From: Epiperipatus broadwayi | Taxonomy: Eukaryota; Onychophora; Udeonychophora; Euonychophora; Peripatidae | Assembly: GCA_028023455.1 (NCBI GenBank) | Contig: JAQFVV010006274.1 | Span: 5,456,001 to 5,520,000, forward strand | Direction: 5' to 3' | Length of the DNA: 64,000 nucleotides | Shown here: positions 36,377 through 47,018 of the stretch, one piece after another | Layout: every line of letters starts with the position of its first letter | Numbering within the stretch: the first letter of the stretch is position 1 | Notes under the pieces: generated by a model | Told to the model about the DNA's origin: nothing | What the model saw: only the letters and a program-made list of their open reading frames with translations | The model's database searches: none | Program-made: the position numbers and the translations under genes

Positions 36377-36804
36377 ATTAGATTTAAAAAACCAACTCAA
36401 GCAAAGCATTTATCTAAAAGTTAATTGTTAGAAGAAGATCTGAAACTTTTAGACATCTACATGTCTTTAAAGTCAGCTCTCCAACTGAAAAAATCATATG
36501 GGCCTGAACTTAATTCAGATACTCCATATATTAGTAGGCTTAGCCCTTTAATTTAGCTAAAGCCACAACAGCAAAATAATAATAGTAATAATAACAAGTC
36601 AGATGTCACATGACTTATATATAGCTTGCACTTACAAATATGGAAAATTAAGAGCGTGCTAATAGCTCTAAACAAGCTTTTTTTTTTTTTTTTCCAGTTG
36701 GAGAGCTGACTTTAAAGGCATGTAGATGTCTAAAAGTTTTAGATCTTCTTCTAACAATTAACTTTTAGATAAATGCTTTGCTTGAGTTGGTTTTTAAATC
36801 TAAT

Positions 36805-36860
36805 GTCCCAACTTCTCACTGAAGAGACCCATGGGTCGAAACCGGTCTGGGGATGGGGAC
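36805..36860 (+). ncRNA. Hammerhead ribozyme, inverted unit D
   Basis: On the plus strand: CTGAAGA, stem II GACC/GGTC with loop CATG, GAAA, CCGGTC, then TGGGGATGGGGAC. One C-to-T change in stem I leaves a G-U pair. All core bases and the GUC triplet are kept, so it should cleave in plus-strand transcripts, including EML pre-mRNA. Confidence 0.85.
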
Positions 36861-37399
36861 AATCCACGATAAAAATGATTTGAATGCCTTCTCTTGTAGT
36901 AGCATTTATCATAAAAAAAAAAAGCTTGTTTAGAGCTATTAGCACGCTCTTAATTTTACATATTTGTAAGTGCAAGCTATATATAAGTCATGTGACATCT
37001 GACTTGTTATTATTACTAGTTACTCTTTTATAATTTCACTAAATTCCTAACATTTCAATTCAAAACTGGGTTTTTCATCCTTACATATAAACCTTTTTTT
37101 AATTAAACTTTTTTTATATGATCTAACATTTTCCAACATCTTTATGTCAAAGTTTAAGTCATAGAAGATATAAATAATTAAAGATTTTTTTATAAAAAAG
37201 TATTAGGATGAAGACAAATATAAAAGTAAGTAAGAAGTAAATAATAACAAATAATATATAATTTTAATGAAAATATTTTATTATGTTTTATTGTTGTGTT
37301 TATGCATGATTATAATAAATACAGACTTGTAAAAATAGGATTAAATAATTATTAATTAAAACAAGTACATGGATGTGTATTTATAATTTATATAACATC

Positions 37400-38010
37400 A
37401 ACTAGTTGCCGTGTAACTATTAATGTAAAGAATTTCAGCTACTTTTCTCTGTTTACATAGCTGTTCTGTGACAGCTTGCCTTGTGAGTAGGTATGGTGGC
37501 ACTTCTGGTTGTTTTGTGGCAATTTGCCTCATGTCTTATTTAGATTCTAGAAGCTTCCGGTTCTAACATGTACTTGCTTCATGATTTTAACTATATAAAG
37601 GGTGTGCCTAGATCTGATAGTAATTTGTTGTTGTCTGACTTTATTTCCAACTCTATTGACTATTTATAGGCAGATGCCGTTACATAATGAAAACAATTGG
37701 ATTCACTGAACATCATCAGCCATTGGTCTGTATCTGCTATTGGGTATATGTTATCTATTCATATATCTATTAATCTATGGTGATGAATGCTCAATCCAAT
37801 AAAAATGAGATGGAATCTGGATTAGTCCATTAGGTGAAGTTAAGTGGAGATATAATACATATATATTTGTATAAATATATAGATTTATTTTTTAGGAATA
37901 ATGCTTGACAATGACCATGTAATACAGTTGAAATGTAAATTGGAATAGAAAATAGTTCTGAAAATAAAACAAGATTTAAAAAGAAAATGTATTTGAAATT
38001 ATTTTATATA
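37400..38010 (+). repeat. Penelope-like pseudo-LTR relic with decayed hammerhead
   Basis: At 37903-37934 the plus strand reads CTTGACAATGACC followed by TAATACAGTTGAAATG. This is a hammerhead-like box, stem II remnant and GAAA with core changes, followed by AAAATAAAACAAGATTTAAA. It is the inverted counterpart of 34875-35000. Upstream is a GC-richer stretch with a TATA-like element. It is probably part of one old Penelope-like insertion that brackets the retrozyme array. Confidence 0.5.
37591..37601 (+). promoter_or_regulatory. TATA-like element in the pseudo-LTR relic
   Basis: CTATATAAAGG sits in a GC-richer island and is followed about 25-30 bp downstream by CTGATAGTAATTTG. A TATA box would fit an internal pseudo-LTR promoter, but in AT-rich DNA such a match is weak evidence. 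Confidence 0.25.
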
Positions 38011-38014
38011 TATA

Positions 38015-40565
38015 TTGAAATTAATGGACCATATTTGGAAAGAAATGGAATAATTAATGAAATATTGATTTTATTAAATATTAATTTTTGATTTATTTAT
38101 ATTATATATTTTTTTAATTTTTTCTACTAATCAGTTACTAATCTTTCTATAATTATCATGAAATCATTATTTACAGTATAAAAAACTTCTCTTTTTTTAA
38201 CAATTTAAAAATTGTTTATTTAATATTTTTAAGTAGTTGAGAAAACCATTACTTATTTATTTTTTAATAATTCTTCCAATCATTTTAGTGATTCAATTTT
38301 TATATGTCAATATTTTCTCTATTGACAACTTTTTCTTTGCTTTTTTTTTTATTTCTTTTTAAAGATTTTCATGAAAGTATATTTTAAAATGTCATTTGTT
38401 TTATCCATCTTATGTTTTATTTTTAGTTGTTTTGTTGAAATGAATGAATAGTGCAGTGAAGTGTGACAGGTTTGAGACCTAAACACATTTGATTCTGAAA
38501 ATTTTTGATTGCCCACCAAAAATATTATGATCATAAAACTAATGATAAAATCATGCATGAATTATATCTTTTATTAAAAAATACCGATTATTTAGCAGTA
38601 AAAAAAAAAAGCATTAATTTAAAAAAATTACAGTTATAAAAGTGGAGCTTTTGAAGATTTCAGCAGTGTCTGATCAAATATTTGATACAGCTAACCTCAT
38701 TTTTTTCATCTATATTAGTAAATCTTTCTTATTTTTTAAATTTTATTTAGTTAATGTTGTCAAATCAAGCTTATACAAATATGATGTTAAAAAGTGATAA
38801 AATTTTTATTGCTCTTATAAACAGAGCTTGGAGAAAAAATTCAAAATTTCTTAAGTTATTTCAGAAAATTTCATTTTTTAAAGTATGATCATTGATAAAT
38901 TAATGAATTGTTCTTTTTGTTATAATAAAAATTCATAATTTGATGTATTAACCATGCTAAATGTATTATATAGTGAAATGATTATCTCATGTAAATTGCC
39001 TTATTCATGTCACAATTGGGTCGCCAAATGAAATAGGCCTAGGTTTTACTCCCATTATTAGATGTAGATAATTCTTTATAAGAATGTATGGGAATTTAAA
39101 CCCTGATCTTAATGGATGCTAGGAATAACAGCAGAATATTTTACAACTAAATATCCTAACTAATGATAATTAGACTAAGTATCCAGCCATATTTCCTAAA
39201 TATTATTGCCATTAAATATGTCTCTTGAGTACAGAAAGAGTCTATCCCTTGCCATTATAGATGGTGTTTATTTATTTAAAATATATCTTACATACTACAG
39301 ATTAGGTTGTCATCTCTAAAATAGGAAACATCTATAGGTCAATTCAAATCCTTCCCTAACTTCTTTCATGTTAGCCTCTATTTACTCACTACTAGCTCAA
39401 AAGAAAAATATGGCAATGCATCACAGGATATGATTGGGATGGGGTTGTATTTAACTAGGTTTGGAAAGAGAGGGAAATTTACAACTAGACTTAAAATAAT
39501 ATAAAAATAATAAAACAAAATATATTTACCACCTTATATAATACTTAGCAATAAATTCATTACATTGAAAATAAAATGTACATATATATTTTAGATGAGT
39601 ATGTATTCATTTTGGAGAAAATTTCATTTAATTAGATTGGATTTAACTTATAAGCTTTGGTATGCTTACATCTAACGCTATATTAACTATTAATAATTGA
39701 ATGAGAAATTAATTCTATATTCTATTTGCTTTAACATTCATAAAAAAAAAGAAAGTTACATTAAGAAAAAAAAAATTAAATACATATTTTAAAAAAAATA
39801 TATTAAAATTATTTAGAGAATTTTAAGATCATTATAAATATTTGCTATAAATATTATTTTATAAAGGCCTTTTATTTTAAATAAAAATTTATCTTACCAT
39901 AGCATCAGAATTCTGATTTTACACTTTACTAAAAATATAGGTTCAAACTTTTTTTTAAAATTGTTCTGTAAGATAGCTTTGATGTACTTATCTTGGATTA
40001 TTCTCCAGATAGAATGATGGTATGACTGGATTATAGGCTGATAAAAATCATGTGAAAAATGACAGGAAATGCTATTTCTAGATCCTCAACAGTTGTTGCA
40101 TGTTGATGCGAGATATTTAAAATTGGTATCTGCATGAAACTACATAAGTACTAGTTTAGTTGGCTAGTGAACTAATTAGATTTTTTTTATCCTGTTATAA
40201 TGTGTTTTTCATTTCTTATATTGTTTTCATATTAGCTGTGTTAGTAATTCACAAGTTAGCTCTGTTGTTTTAATTAGCTTAATTGTTTGGAAGGCTGTTA
40301 AACAGAGCTTTTGGTGGGTGAATTGATCATAAATCCTTAATTATGATGATATTACAACTTTTTTAAAGCAAGAAATCTTTCTCCTAAAGCTTTTTTTCTA
40401 AACACCAAAATTAAAAAAAACCCACTGATATCTCTCACAGCTTTTTTTTTTCTGTATGAATGTTATTTCAAATTCCATATAATAAATTCAGGAACTTTTA
40501 TTTATTATTAGAAATTAATTTAAATTTTAAAAAATTACATTCTTTTCTTATAATATATATATATA
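38015..40565 (+). other. EML intron 2, no recognised feature
   Basis: AT-rich sequence with a somewhat GC-richer patch at 39000-39470. No frame, repeat pair or element end could be assigned. Confidence 0.4.
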
Positions 40566-40569
40566 TATA

Positions 40570-42345
40570 TATCAGGCACTGAGAAGAAAGACCATGGTGT
40601 TTCTTGATCTTAAACTCAGAGGTAAAAAGCCAATAAACTCACCACAAAAGCTGTAGAAGAAAATAAAAGTCTTAAGAATGTAAAACAACATTTTGGTATT
40701 GATAGGAAATTTATATCTGCGATAAGAAAAAAAGATGGAATTATTACTAAAAAGAGAGATGACATCACGAAATTGGTAGAAAATTTTTATCAAGAATTAT
40801 ATAGTAATAAAGAACAAGTACCTCCTATATCTATTACATCTTCCGAATTGCCCAGAATTTTAAATGAAGAAGTGAGAAATGCAATCAAATGTATGAAGAA
40901 AGGAAAGGCTCCAGGTAATGATGGAATTATAATTGATATATTAAAAGAAGCAGGTGAAGAAACAGAAAAATTTTTAGCAAAGTTATATACCAAATGTCTA
41001 AATGATAAAGATGTACCAGATGATTGGAAGAATGCAGTAATAATATTAATATTTAAAAAAGTGATAAAGAAGATATTAGAAATTACAGACCTATCAGCCT
41101 TTTATCAGTTTTATATAAAATTTTTACAAAGATAATTACAACTCATCTGCAGAGAACATTGGATTTCCACCAACCAAGAGAACAAGCTAGATTTAAAAGT
41201 GGTTTTAGTACAGTAGATCATATTCAGGTATTGAGAGAAGTTATAGAAAGGACAAATGGATATGAGTTGTCATTATGTTTTGGATTTGTAGATTATGAAA
41301 AGGCATTTGATTCTATAAACATTTCTTCAATGATTAAAGCATTGGATCATCAAGGTATAGATCCAGGATATTGTCATATTTTAAAGAATATTTATAAAAA
41401 TGCAACAGCAACAATTAGATTACATAATGATACTGGGAAAGTCAACATTGAGAAAGGTGTAAGACAAGGTGATTCCATATCTCCAAAACTTTTTACAGCA
41501 GTGCTGCAAGAAGTATTTTGTGGATTAAAATGGGAAACTAAAGGAGTGAAAGTAAATGGAGATTATTTAAGTCATTTAGATTTCGCAGATGATGTAGTTG
41601 TTTTTGCAAATAATGCTTCAGAGCTGCAGGAAATGTTGCAGGAGTTATCAGATGAAAGTAGGACTAAAGATAAATATTAAAAAAACTAAAGTAATGTTTA
41701 ATCGATTTGCTCAAAATATGAAAATAAAGATTGATTATGATGAATTAGAAGAAGTTAACAGTTACAAATACCTTGGTCAGATTATTAATACAGATGGAAA
41801 CATAATGGAGGAAATTAATCATAGAATTAAACTTGGTTGGAGTGCTTTTGGTAGAAATAACTTTATACTAAAAGGAAATATGCCTATGTGTTTGAAAAGG
41901 AAGGTTTTTAAAAATGTGTGGATACCAGTTCTTACTTATGGATCTGAGACTTGGACACTCAATAGAAGAGCAATACAGAGACTTCAGACCACTCAAAGAA
42001 GTATGGGGAGATGTATGTTGGGAGTAACAAGAAGAGATCGAAAACGCAATGTATGGGTAAGAGAACAAACAGGTGTTACTGACCTCATTGAAAAAATTAA
42101 AAGATTGTAGTGGAATTGGGCTGGACATATTGCTAGAAGAGATGATAATAGATGGATAATTGAAATTTTAAACTGGATTCCAAGAGATTGTAAAAGACCC
42201 AGAAAGAGACCACGTGAGATGGATGGATGAAATAAGAAAGTGTGCAGGGGTGGTGTGGAGAAGAGAAGCTAAAGATCGGAGAAGATGGATTAAACTTGGA
42301 GAGACCTTCATCCTGCAGTGGATTGATAATGGTTGATTATGATGA
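40570..42345 (+). pseudogene. RTE-type LINE, 5'-truncated with frameshifts
   Basis: Three long overlapping or adjacent frames reconstruct the order of an RTE-clade reverse transcriptase. 40773-41135 has KCMKKGKAPGNDGI and WKNAVIILIFKK (fingers). 41159-41680 has FGFVDYEKAFDSI (motif A), GVRQGDSISPKLF (motif B) and HLDFADDVVVF (motif C, catalytic FADD). 41598-42110 has KINIKKTKVMF, YKYLGQIINTDGN and a YGSETWTLNRR segment. Shifts near 41070 and 41670 break the protein, and a stop follows at 42110. After further C-terminal pieces (NWAGHIARRDDNRW) it ends in TGATTATGATGATA and a TA repeat, an RTE-like 3' tail. The endonuclease half is missing. It is fairly young but dead. Confidence 0.85.
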
Positions 42346-42349
42346 TATA

Positions 42350-43045
42350 TATATATATCTGTAAAATCTATAAGTAAGAATGAGACAAATAAATAGCTTG
42401 CAATTTTTATATTAAAAAAAAAAAAATCTGGCTTGGGTTTTTTTGCTAAATTATTTCTTTCTTTATTTCTTTTTAATATACTTATGTTAGTGTGAGGCTG
42501 AAAAGCTTGTAAGATCATGCTAGGTTTATTTCAAAAAATTTTCTGAACCAATACAATTGATAATTTTTATATTTAAGGAAGGAATGTAACTTAGCATTCT
42601 TTTTTTCCAATAGTGTTAAATATTTTTTTTATAACAAATAATTCTCTCAACATTTGTATTATGAAACGGAAAATATATTTCCTTTTTTTTCTTTTTTCTG
42701 AAATGTTTTTTTAGCAAACCAAATATTATTTTTAAGTCATTTTACAAAATGTTGTGTCTTCATTTTGGAAAAATACCAATCATTTATTCTTTAAATTTTA
42801 AAATTCTGCTTAACATTACCCTGGATAACCATTTTATTTCAAGGTGTAGAAACAAAAATCTATTGACTTTCTATAAATATGTAGAGATTTTTTTTAAAAA
42901 AAAAAATGAAGTGTTTTTAAAGATTTTGAGTTTATGTAATTTACCATATTTATAACTTGTTTTGGCACATGTTTTAATGTTACTATTAATATTTTTGAAT
43001 TTGTGCAAAATATATGTATAACATACATACGATATTTGAGTTTAT
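42350..43045 (+). other. EML intron 2, nothing recognised
   Basis: AT-rich spacer between two transposon relics. Short chance open frames only. Confidence 0.4.
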
Positions 43046-43049
43046 TGTC

Positions 43050-43890
43050 TTTGCAAGGATAACAAATTCTTTAATGGAGTTTTACCATTGAAGGAGTTCA
43101 TACCATACAAATTCTTACAGATAGCTCTCATGTTAAGATTTTTAGAAATGGTGTAATAGGAACAAAAATATCTTGTTCTTTTGTAAATTTGAACAGTTCT
43201 CTGCAACATAGAAATTGATTCATTATTTTGATTTATTAATGAAATGAATGAATCTTACTATAGAGCTTTGCTGCTAATTCCAGTGGACTCATCAATTTGC
43301 AAAGCAAAATGTCATCTGGAAAATTTGTCAGTAACTTTTTTTTTGTTTTCAATATTATCTGATATATTTTTAATTATGTTTTTTATTGCATTGACAAATA
43401 AGTAATTTTCATATATATATATATGCTTTGTTGCCAAACAATTTTTATTATTTCATAACATGTTGATAAAATGAAATTGACTGCTATAGTTTGTGGTCTT
43501 AACTTTATGGCAATTAATTTATCTATCGTACATAGTGTAAATTATATCTTATTGGAAATTTTAAAAGTTTTTAAATTTACTTATTTAAATTGCCTGTCCA
43601 ATGACATTTTGAAACAGTCTAGTTTTTTAAGCTGGATTGGTGTGTTTATGCAGTTAAGTAGTATTTCAATTTTAGGCAGTTTTTCTTCATAAAGGTATTA
43701 TAGAATGTGATATTCTTTTTCACCAGTCCATGCAAAACTGAAACTTAAATATTCATCCAAATATTGTTTTAATTTTTCTTTTATTATTTTTTATTTTCTC
43801 TTCTGTAGGAGATGTTATGGCAGCAATTTCATTACTATCACTTCCAGTTATACTTAATCGTGTTAATATTGTGATAAGATACTTTCTAAA
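43050..43890 (-). pseudogene. hAT transposase relic with BED-finger region
   Basis: On the minus strand, broken frames follow a BED-type hAT transposase (ZBED-like). YLSFSFAWTGEKEYH and EEKLPKIE recall the BED finger start. Farther on, FALQIDESTGISSKAL matches the DEST block ahead of the catalytic core, followed by INQNNESISM and FTKEQDIF-like pieces. Stops and shifts are frequent and the dimerisation domain is absent. A separate relic at 62.3-64 kb covers the C-terminal part of a similar protein. Confidence 0.7.
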
Positions 43891-43894
43891 ATAG

Positions 43895-44752
43895 TGTATC
43901 TTCTGTAAAATAAGCATAATAATTATTAATAAAAAAAATGTGTTACTTGATTTTATATATAAGATATATGAGTTTAAGATTATTATTAACTATAGTGTTC
44001 AAACACAACGCATGAATCAAATACACAATGCTATTAATGATTGTAACAGAGATAACTTTTTTAGGGAGTTCACTCAAAAGTGCGAGTTGCATCTTGAATA
44101 GGTTGTAAACTGTACAGATTCATTGAGTAGTTTTCTAGTGAAATGAATAATATTATTTATTTCAATAAAAAAAGATTGTTTTCTCACTTTTCTAAGCAAA
44201 GTGATATGCAAATTTGATTTTTAAAAAAGGAACTGAAATATGTGGACAAAAAAAGGAAGTAACTTTTCTTCATATAAAATATTTTTTTCTTTCTCTTGAT
44301 CAAGGGATATTACTTTATTGAAATACCAGGATTTTCACTATGTTTTGTGAATAAAAAGGAAGGTCACTACTAACAATTAGCTAGATCTAATCTGAAACAC
44401 TTTTGAATAATACTTAGAATAATTCTGGCCAAAATGAAGAACTATTGCTTATTTAAATGACACAGTGAAATTACAAGACTATTTTATCACCATAAATGAT
44501 TTTTTAATATTTTTCAGAAATAAGTAAATAACAGACATTTTGTTTTTGTGAGTCTTATCTTTAAAGTTTGATTTGTACTTTATTTTAACTAATCTGAATT
44601 TGTAAATAATGCTTGTTATTTGGATATTATTTTGAAAGAAACTATCAGTTTAAAAAAAAAATTGCTACGCTATTCATATTGAATTTGTAATAACTTCTCT
44701 TTACTTGTTAAAATTATTATTTTTTTTAAAAAAGTAATTATTATATATCATA
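43895..44752 (+). other. EML intron 2, nothing recognised
   Basis: AT-rich sequence up to the TA that precedes the second pogo-like copy. Confidence 0.4.
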
Positions 44753-44754
44753 TA

Positions 44755-45954
44755 CACCTGGGTCTCTTTTTACGCGGACTTATTTAACACGATTTTGAAG
44801 TTACGCGATTCGTATTTCACCGGAAGTCGAACTCCGATAATGCGCTATTACTTTAAATGATAAATTTCACGCACTTACGTTATATTGAAAGTAAAAGCAC
44901 ATTATTGGAATTCGACTTTCATCTTAGTAATTTCAATATTTTCAGTGCTTTATAATAGTAAGATTTTATGCAATAATGAAATTAAAATCATGATTTCCAC
45001 ATTTTATGTATACACACATTAAACTTTTAACCGCTAATTTTATCATTGGTTGTATCAGATAAAAATCAAATCTTTTAATTGGCCAACTCACAAACTGAAG
45101 ACAAAGCCTATTGTTAAAACATATTCGCCTATAATATTAAATTCAACTCAGATACGTTTATAAAAAGTATATTATTAATTGTTCAGGTTATGAAGAGAAC
45201 GGAAGTTCTTTCAAAAATAAATTGCTATTTATTTATTCTAAAATATTCAATATCGGCAACATAAAAGTTATAATGTAAACAAAAAGATCGACTTTTACAT
45301 TATAGAAAAGTAAATATTTCTTTTTACTACATCTTCAATATTTTTCGAAAATAATTTTGTTTTTTTATTATTCTCTCTGAAAATAATTTTAATTTCTCAA
45401 AATATTCTTTTATAATAATTAAATCGTATTCGAAATGAAAATCTCAGCGTTTTTCTTTATTTTCTTTGATCAGGCAGTTTCTTTGTTCTTTCCAGCCAAT
45501 CAGAATGTCTTTTTCGGCTGAGAGCATGCTAAGAACCAATCACAAATAATGTTCCTTCTTTGTTTAGGTTTAAATGCGTTTTTTTTCTATTTTTTACTTG
45601 TAAAATAAATCGGAAGATGTCACCATCGTACAGAACTTTTAAAAACGAATTCAATACGTGTTTAACGAATATTTTCGTATAAAAACTGGCTGAGTTAGAG
45701 TGATGTCAGATGTCGACGAGGAGCCTCGTAAGAGGCGGGCAAAGAGTTAAATTTTACAAGATTATAATGTAAATTTGTTCAAACATTGTGCGTGTTAATT
45801 GTGCATTTTAAATCACATTCTGTTTTTGCTTTTTAAAAAAGAACATAATCAATTATTAATCATTTAGTGTCTGCAAGTTTATTTTTAAAAGGTGAGTAAT
45901 AGCTGTGGGCACAATTAAATTTGACAATTAAAAATTAAAATATGATTTTTAATT
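44755..45954 (+). mobile_element. pogo/Tigger-like relic copy 2, left part
   Basis: It starts after TA with CACCTGGGTCTC and follows the first copy (21781 onwards) through CAATAATGAAATT, TCTGCAAGTTTATTTTTAAA and GACAATTAAAAATTAAAA. It is interrupted by a TTAA insertion (45023-45746) and then by the Penelope-like insertion after 45954. The right part resumes at 53334. The right inverted end is not found. Confidence 0.8.
45023..45746. mobile_element. Putative piggyBac-like non-autonomous insertion
   Basis: TTAA at 45019-45022 and 45747-45750 brackets 724 bp that the other pogo copy lacks. TTAA duplication is the signature of piggyBac-type insertion. The right end, read inward, starts CTCTTTGCCCGCC and the left ACTTTTAACCGC. 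These are loosely similar and resemble the CCCTTTGCC ends of that superfamily. There is no transposase. The insert contains two CCAAT-type motifs (near 45496 and 45536). Confidence 0.6.
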
Positions 45955-46869
45955 TCACTATAAACTCATCAACACTCCTTTAACACTTTAAGCAAATAAT
46001 TTTATTTATTTAACAGTTTCGACTGTACTAGCAGTCTTCGTCAGATCTACAACATAAAAAAATTAGATAAATATTATATCAATACAACCAAAATTATTAT
46101 TCTTCATATTCTCATATAAAATTATAATAAAACAAAATAATATAAAGCAAAAACAACTCAGTCCAAAACCTTTCAACCAAAATTTTCCCATATCTTTTAA
46201 AAAAACCCAAAACATAAAACCTAAACTATAAAAAATAATAATAAAAAATTTTTAATAATAAAAATATAAAAATTTCTTTAAAATCATTTTTAAATTATTT
46301 TTTAAGATTACAAGCAAATAAATGTATTAAAACAATTCAAATTTTATCATCAAACCATTAAAAACAAAACCCTTAAAACCCATTAAAACATTAATCTAAA
46401 AAATTAATACCAAAAATTATCATTTTTATCATAATTACATATATAAGACCAAAAACCCAAAATCAAAAATTAAAATTAAAAAATAAACTTAAAAATAAAA
46501 ATCAAAAAAATATTAAAAAATATTAAAAATCAAAAACCATAAACTAAAATCATTCTTTCCCCCTTTTTTTACACTCTCATTTATACCCTACTTACTTCAT
46601 TTTATACCTTCATACCATCCCCTCAATTCCCTTCCTCATATATACTCTAATACTCCCTACCATCTTTACTTATTTAACTACCATCTTATAACATTTAATA
46701 TCAATACAAACTTAACTATTTTACCTTAACTTTCCTTCTACCTTCACCTTTCCTCCATCTTTTTTTTATTATTAACCACTTCCCAACTTCCTTTCTTTCC
46801 CCATCAACTAGCTCCCCCTATTAACCACTTCTATTACTTAATTACCCTAACTCTTAATTCTTTATTAAC
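45955..46869 (-). repeat. Downstream pseudo-LTR of the Penelope-like element
   Basis: About 915 bp, beginning (plus strand) TCACTATAAACTCATC and ending TTCTTTATTAAC. It matches 49680-50580 nearly base for base, differing in poly-A length and a short AAATATT duplication. The following 90 bp (46870-46960) repeat its last unit, with TAACCACTTCCCAACTTCC in tandem. Confidence 0.9.
46013..46050 (-). ncRNA. Hammerhead-like core in the downstream pseudo-LTR
   Basis: The minus strand reads CTGACGA, one unpaired A, stem II GACTG/CAGTC with loop CTAGTA, then GAAAC. The core boxes fit the hammerhead consensus. The extra A beside stem II is unusual, and I cannot build a convincing stem I or stem III, so activity is doubtful for this copy. 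Confidence 0.65.
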
Positions 46870-47018
46870 CACTTCCCAACTTCCTTTCTTTCCCCATCAC
46901 CTAGCTCCCTCTATTAACCACTTCTATTATTTAATTACCCTAAATTTTAATTCTTTACCCTATCAAGCTTTACATTTCCCCTCACTTAAATCATTCTAAA
47001 CTTTTCTACTGTTTAATT

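Larger units (their letters stand above)
35409..37029. mobile_element. Retrozyme-like hammerhead array (422-bp units)
   Basis: Three head-to-tail units start ATGATAAATGCTACTACAAG at 35425, 35847 and 36269, an exact 422-bp period with few differences. A fourth, partial copy (about 36694-37018) is inverted. A 13-bp repeat, TAGTTACTCTTTT, flanks the block (35409-35421 and 37017-37029); its first two bases may be microhomology. A T-tract separates units. Each unit holds one hammerhead ribozyme, on the minus strand in the three tandem copies and on the plus strand in the inverted copy. No protein is encoded. Architecture, unit length and ribozyme type match metazoan retrozymes. Shared blocks tie it to the 12.5-13.6 kb array. 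Confidence 0.85.

Noticed and set aside
35425-36690. Regular repeats that might suggest a CRISPR-like or satellite array.
   Set aside because: 422-bp units with ribozymes, a target duplication and an inverted end in a eukaryotic intron; no spacers.
35347-36975. Frames of 65-77 codons sharing MINATTREGIQ in the hammerhead arrays.
   Set aside because: They run across the ribozyme and appear in both orientations because the unit repeats; no protein signature and no conserved start.
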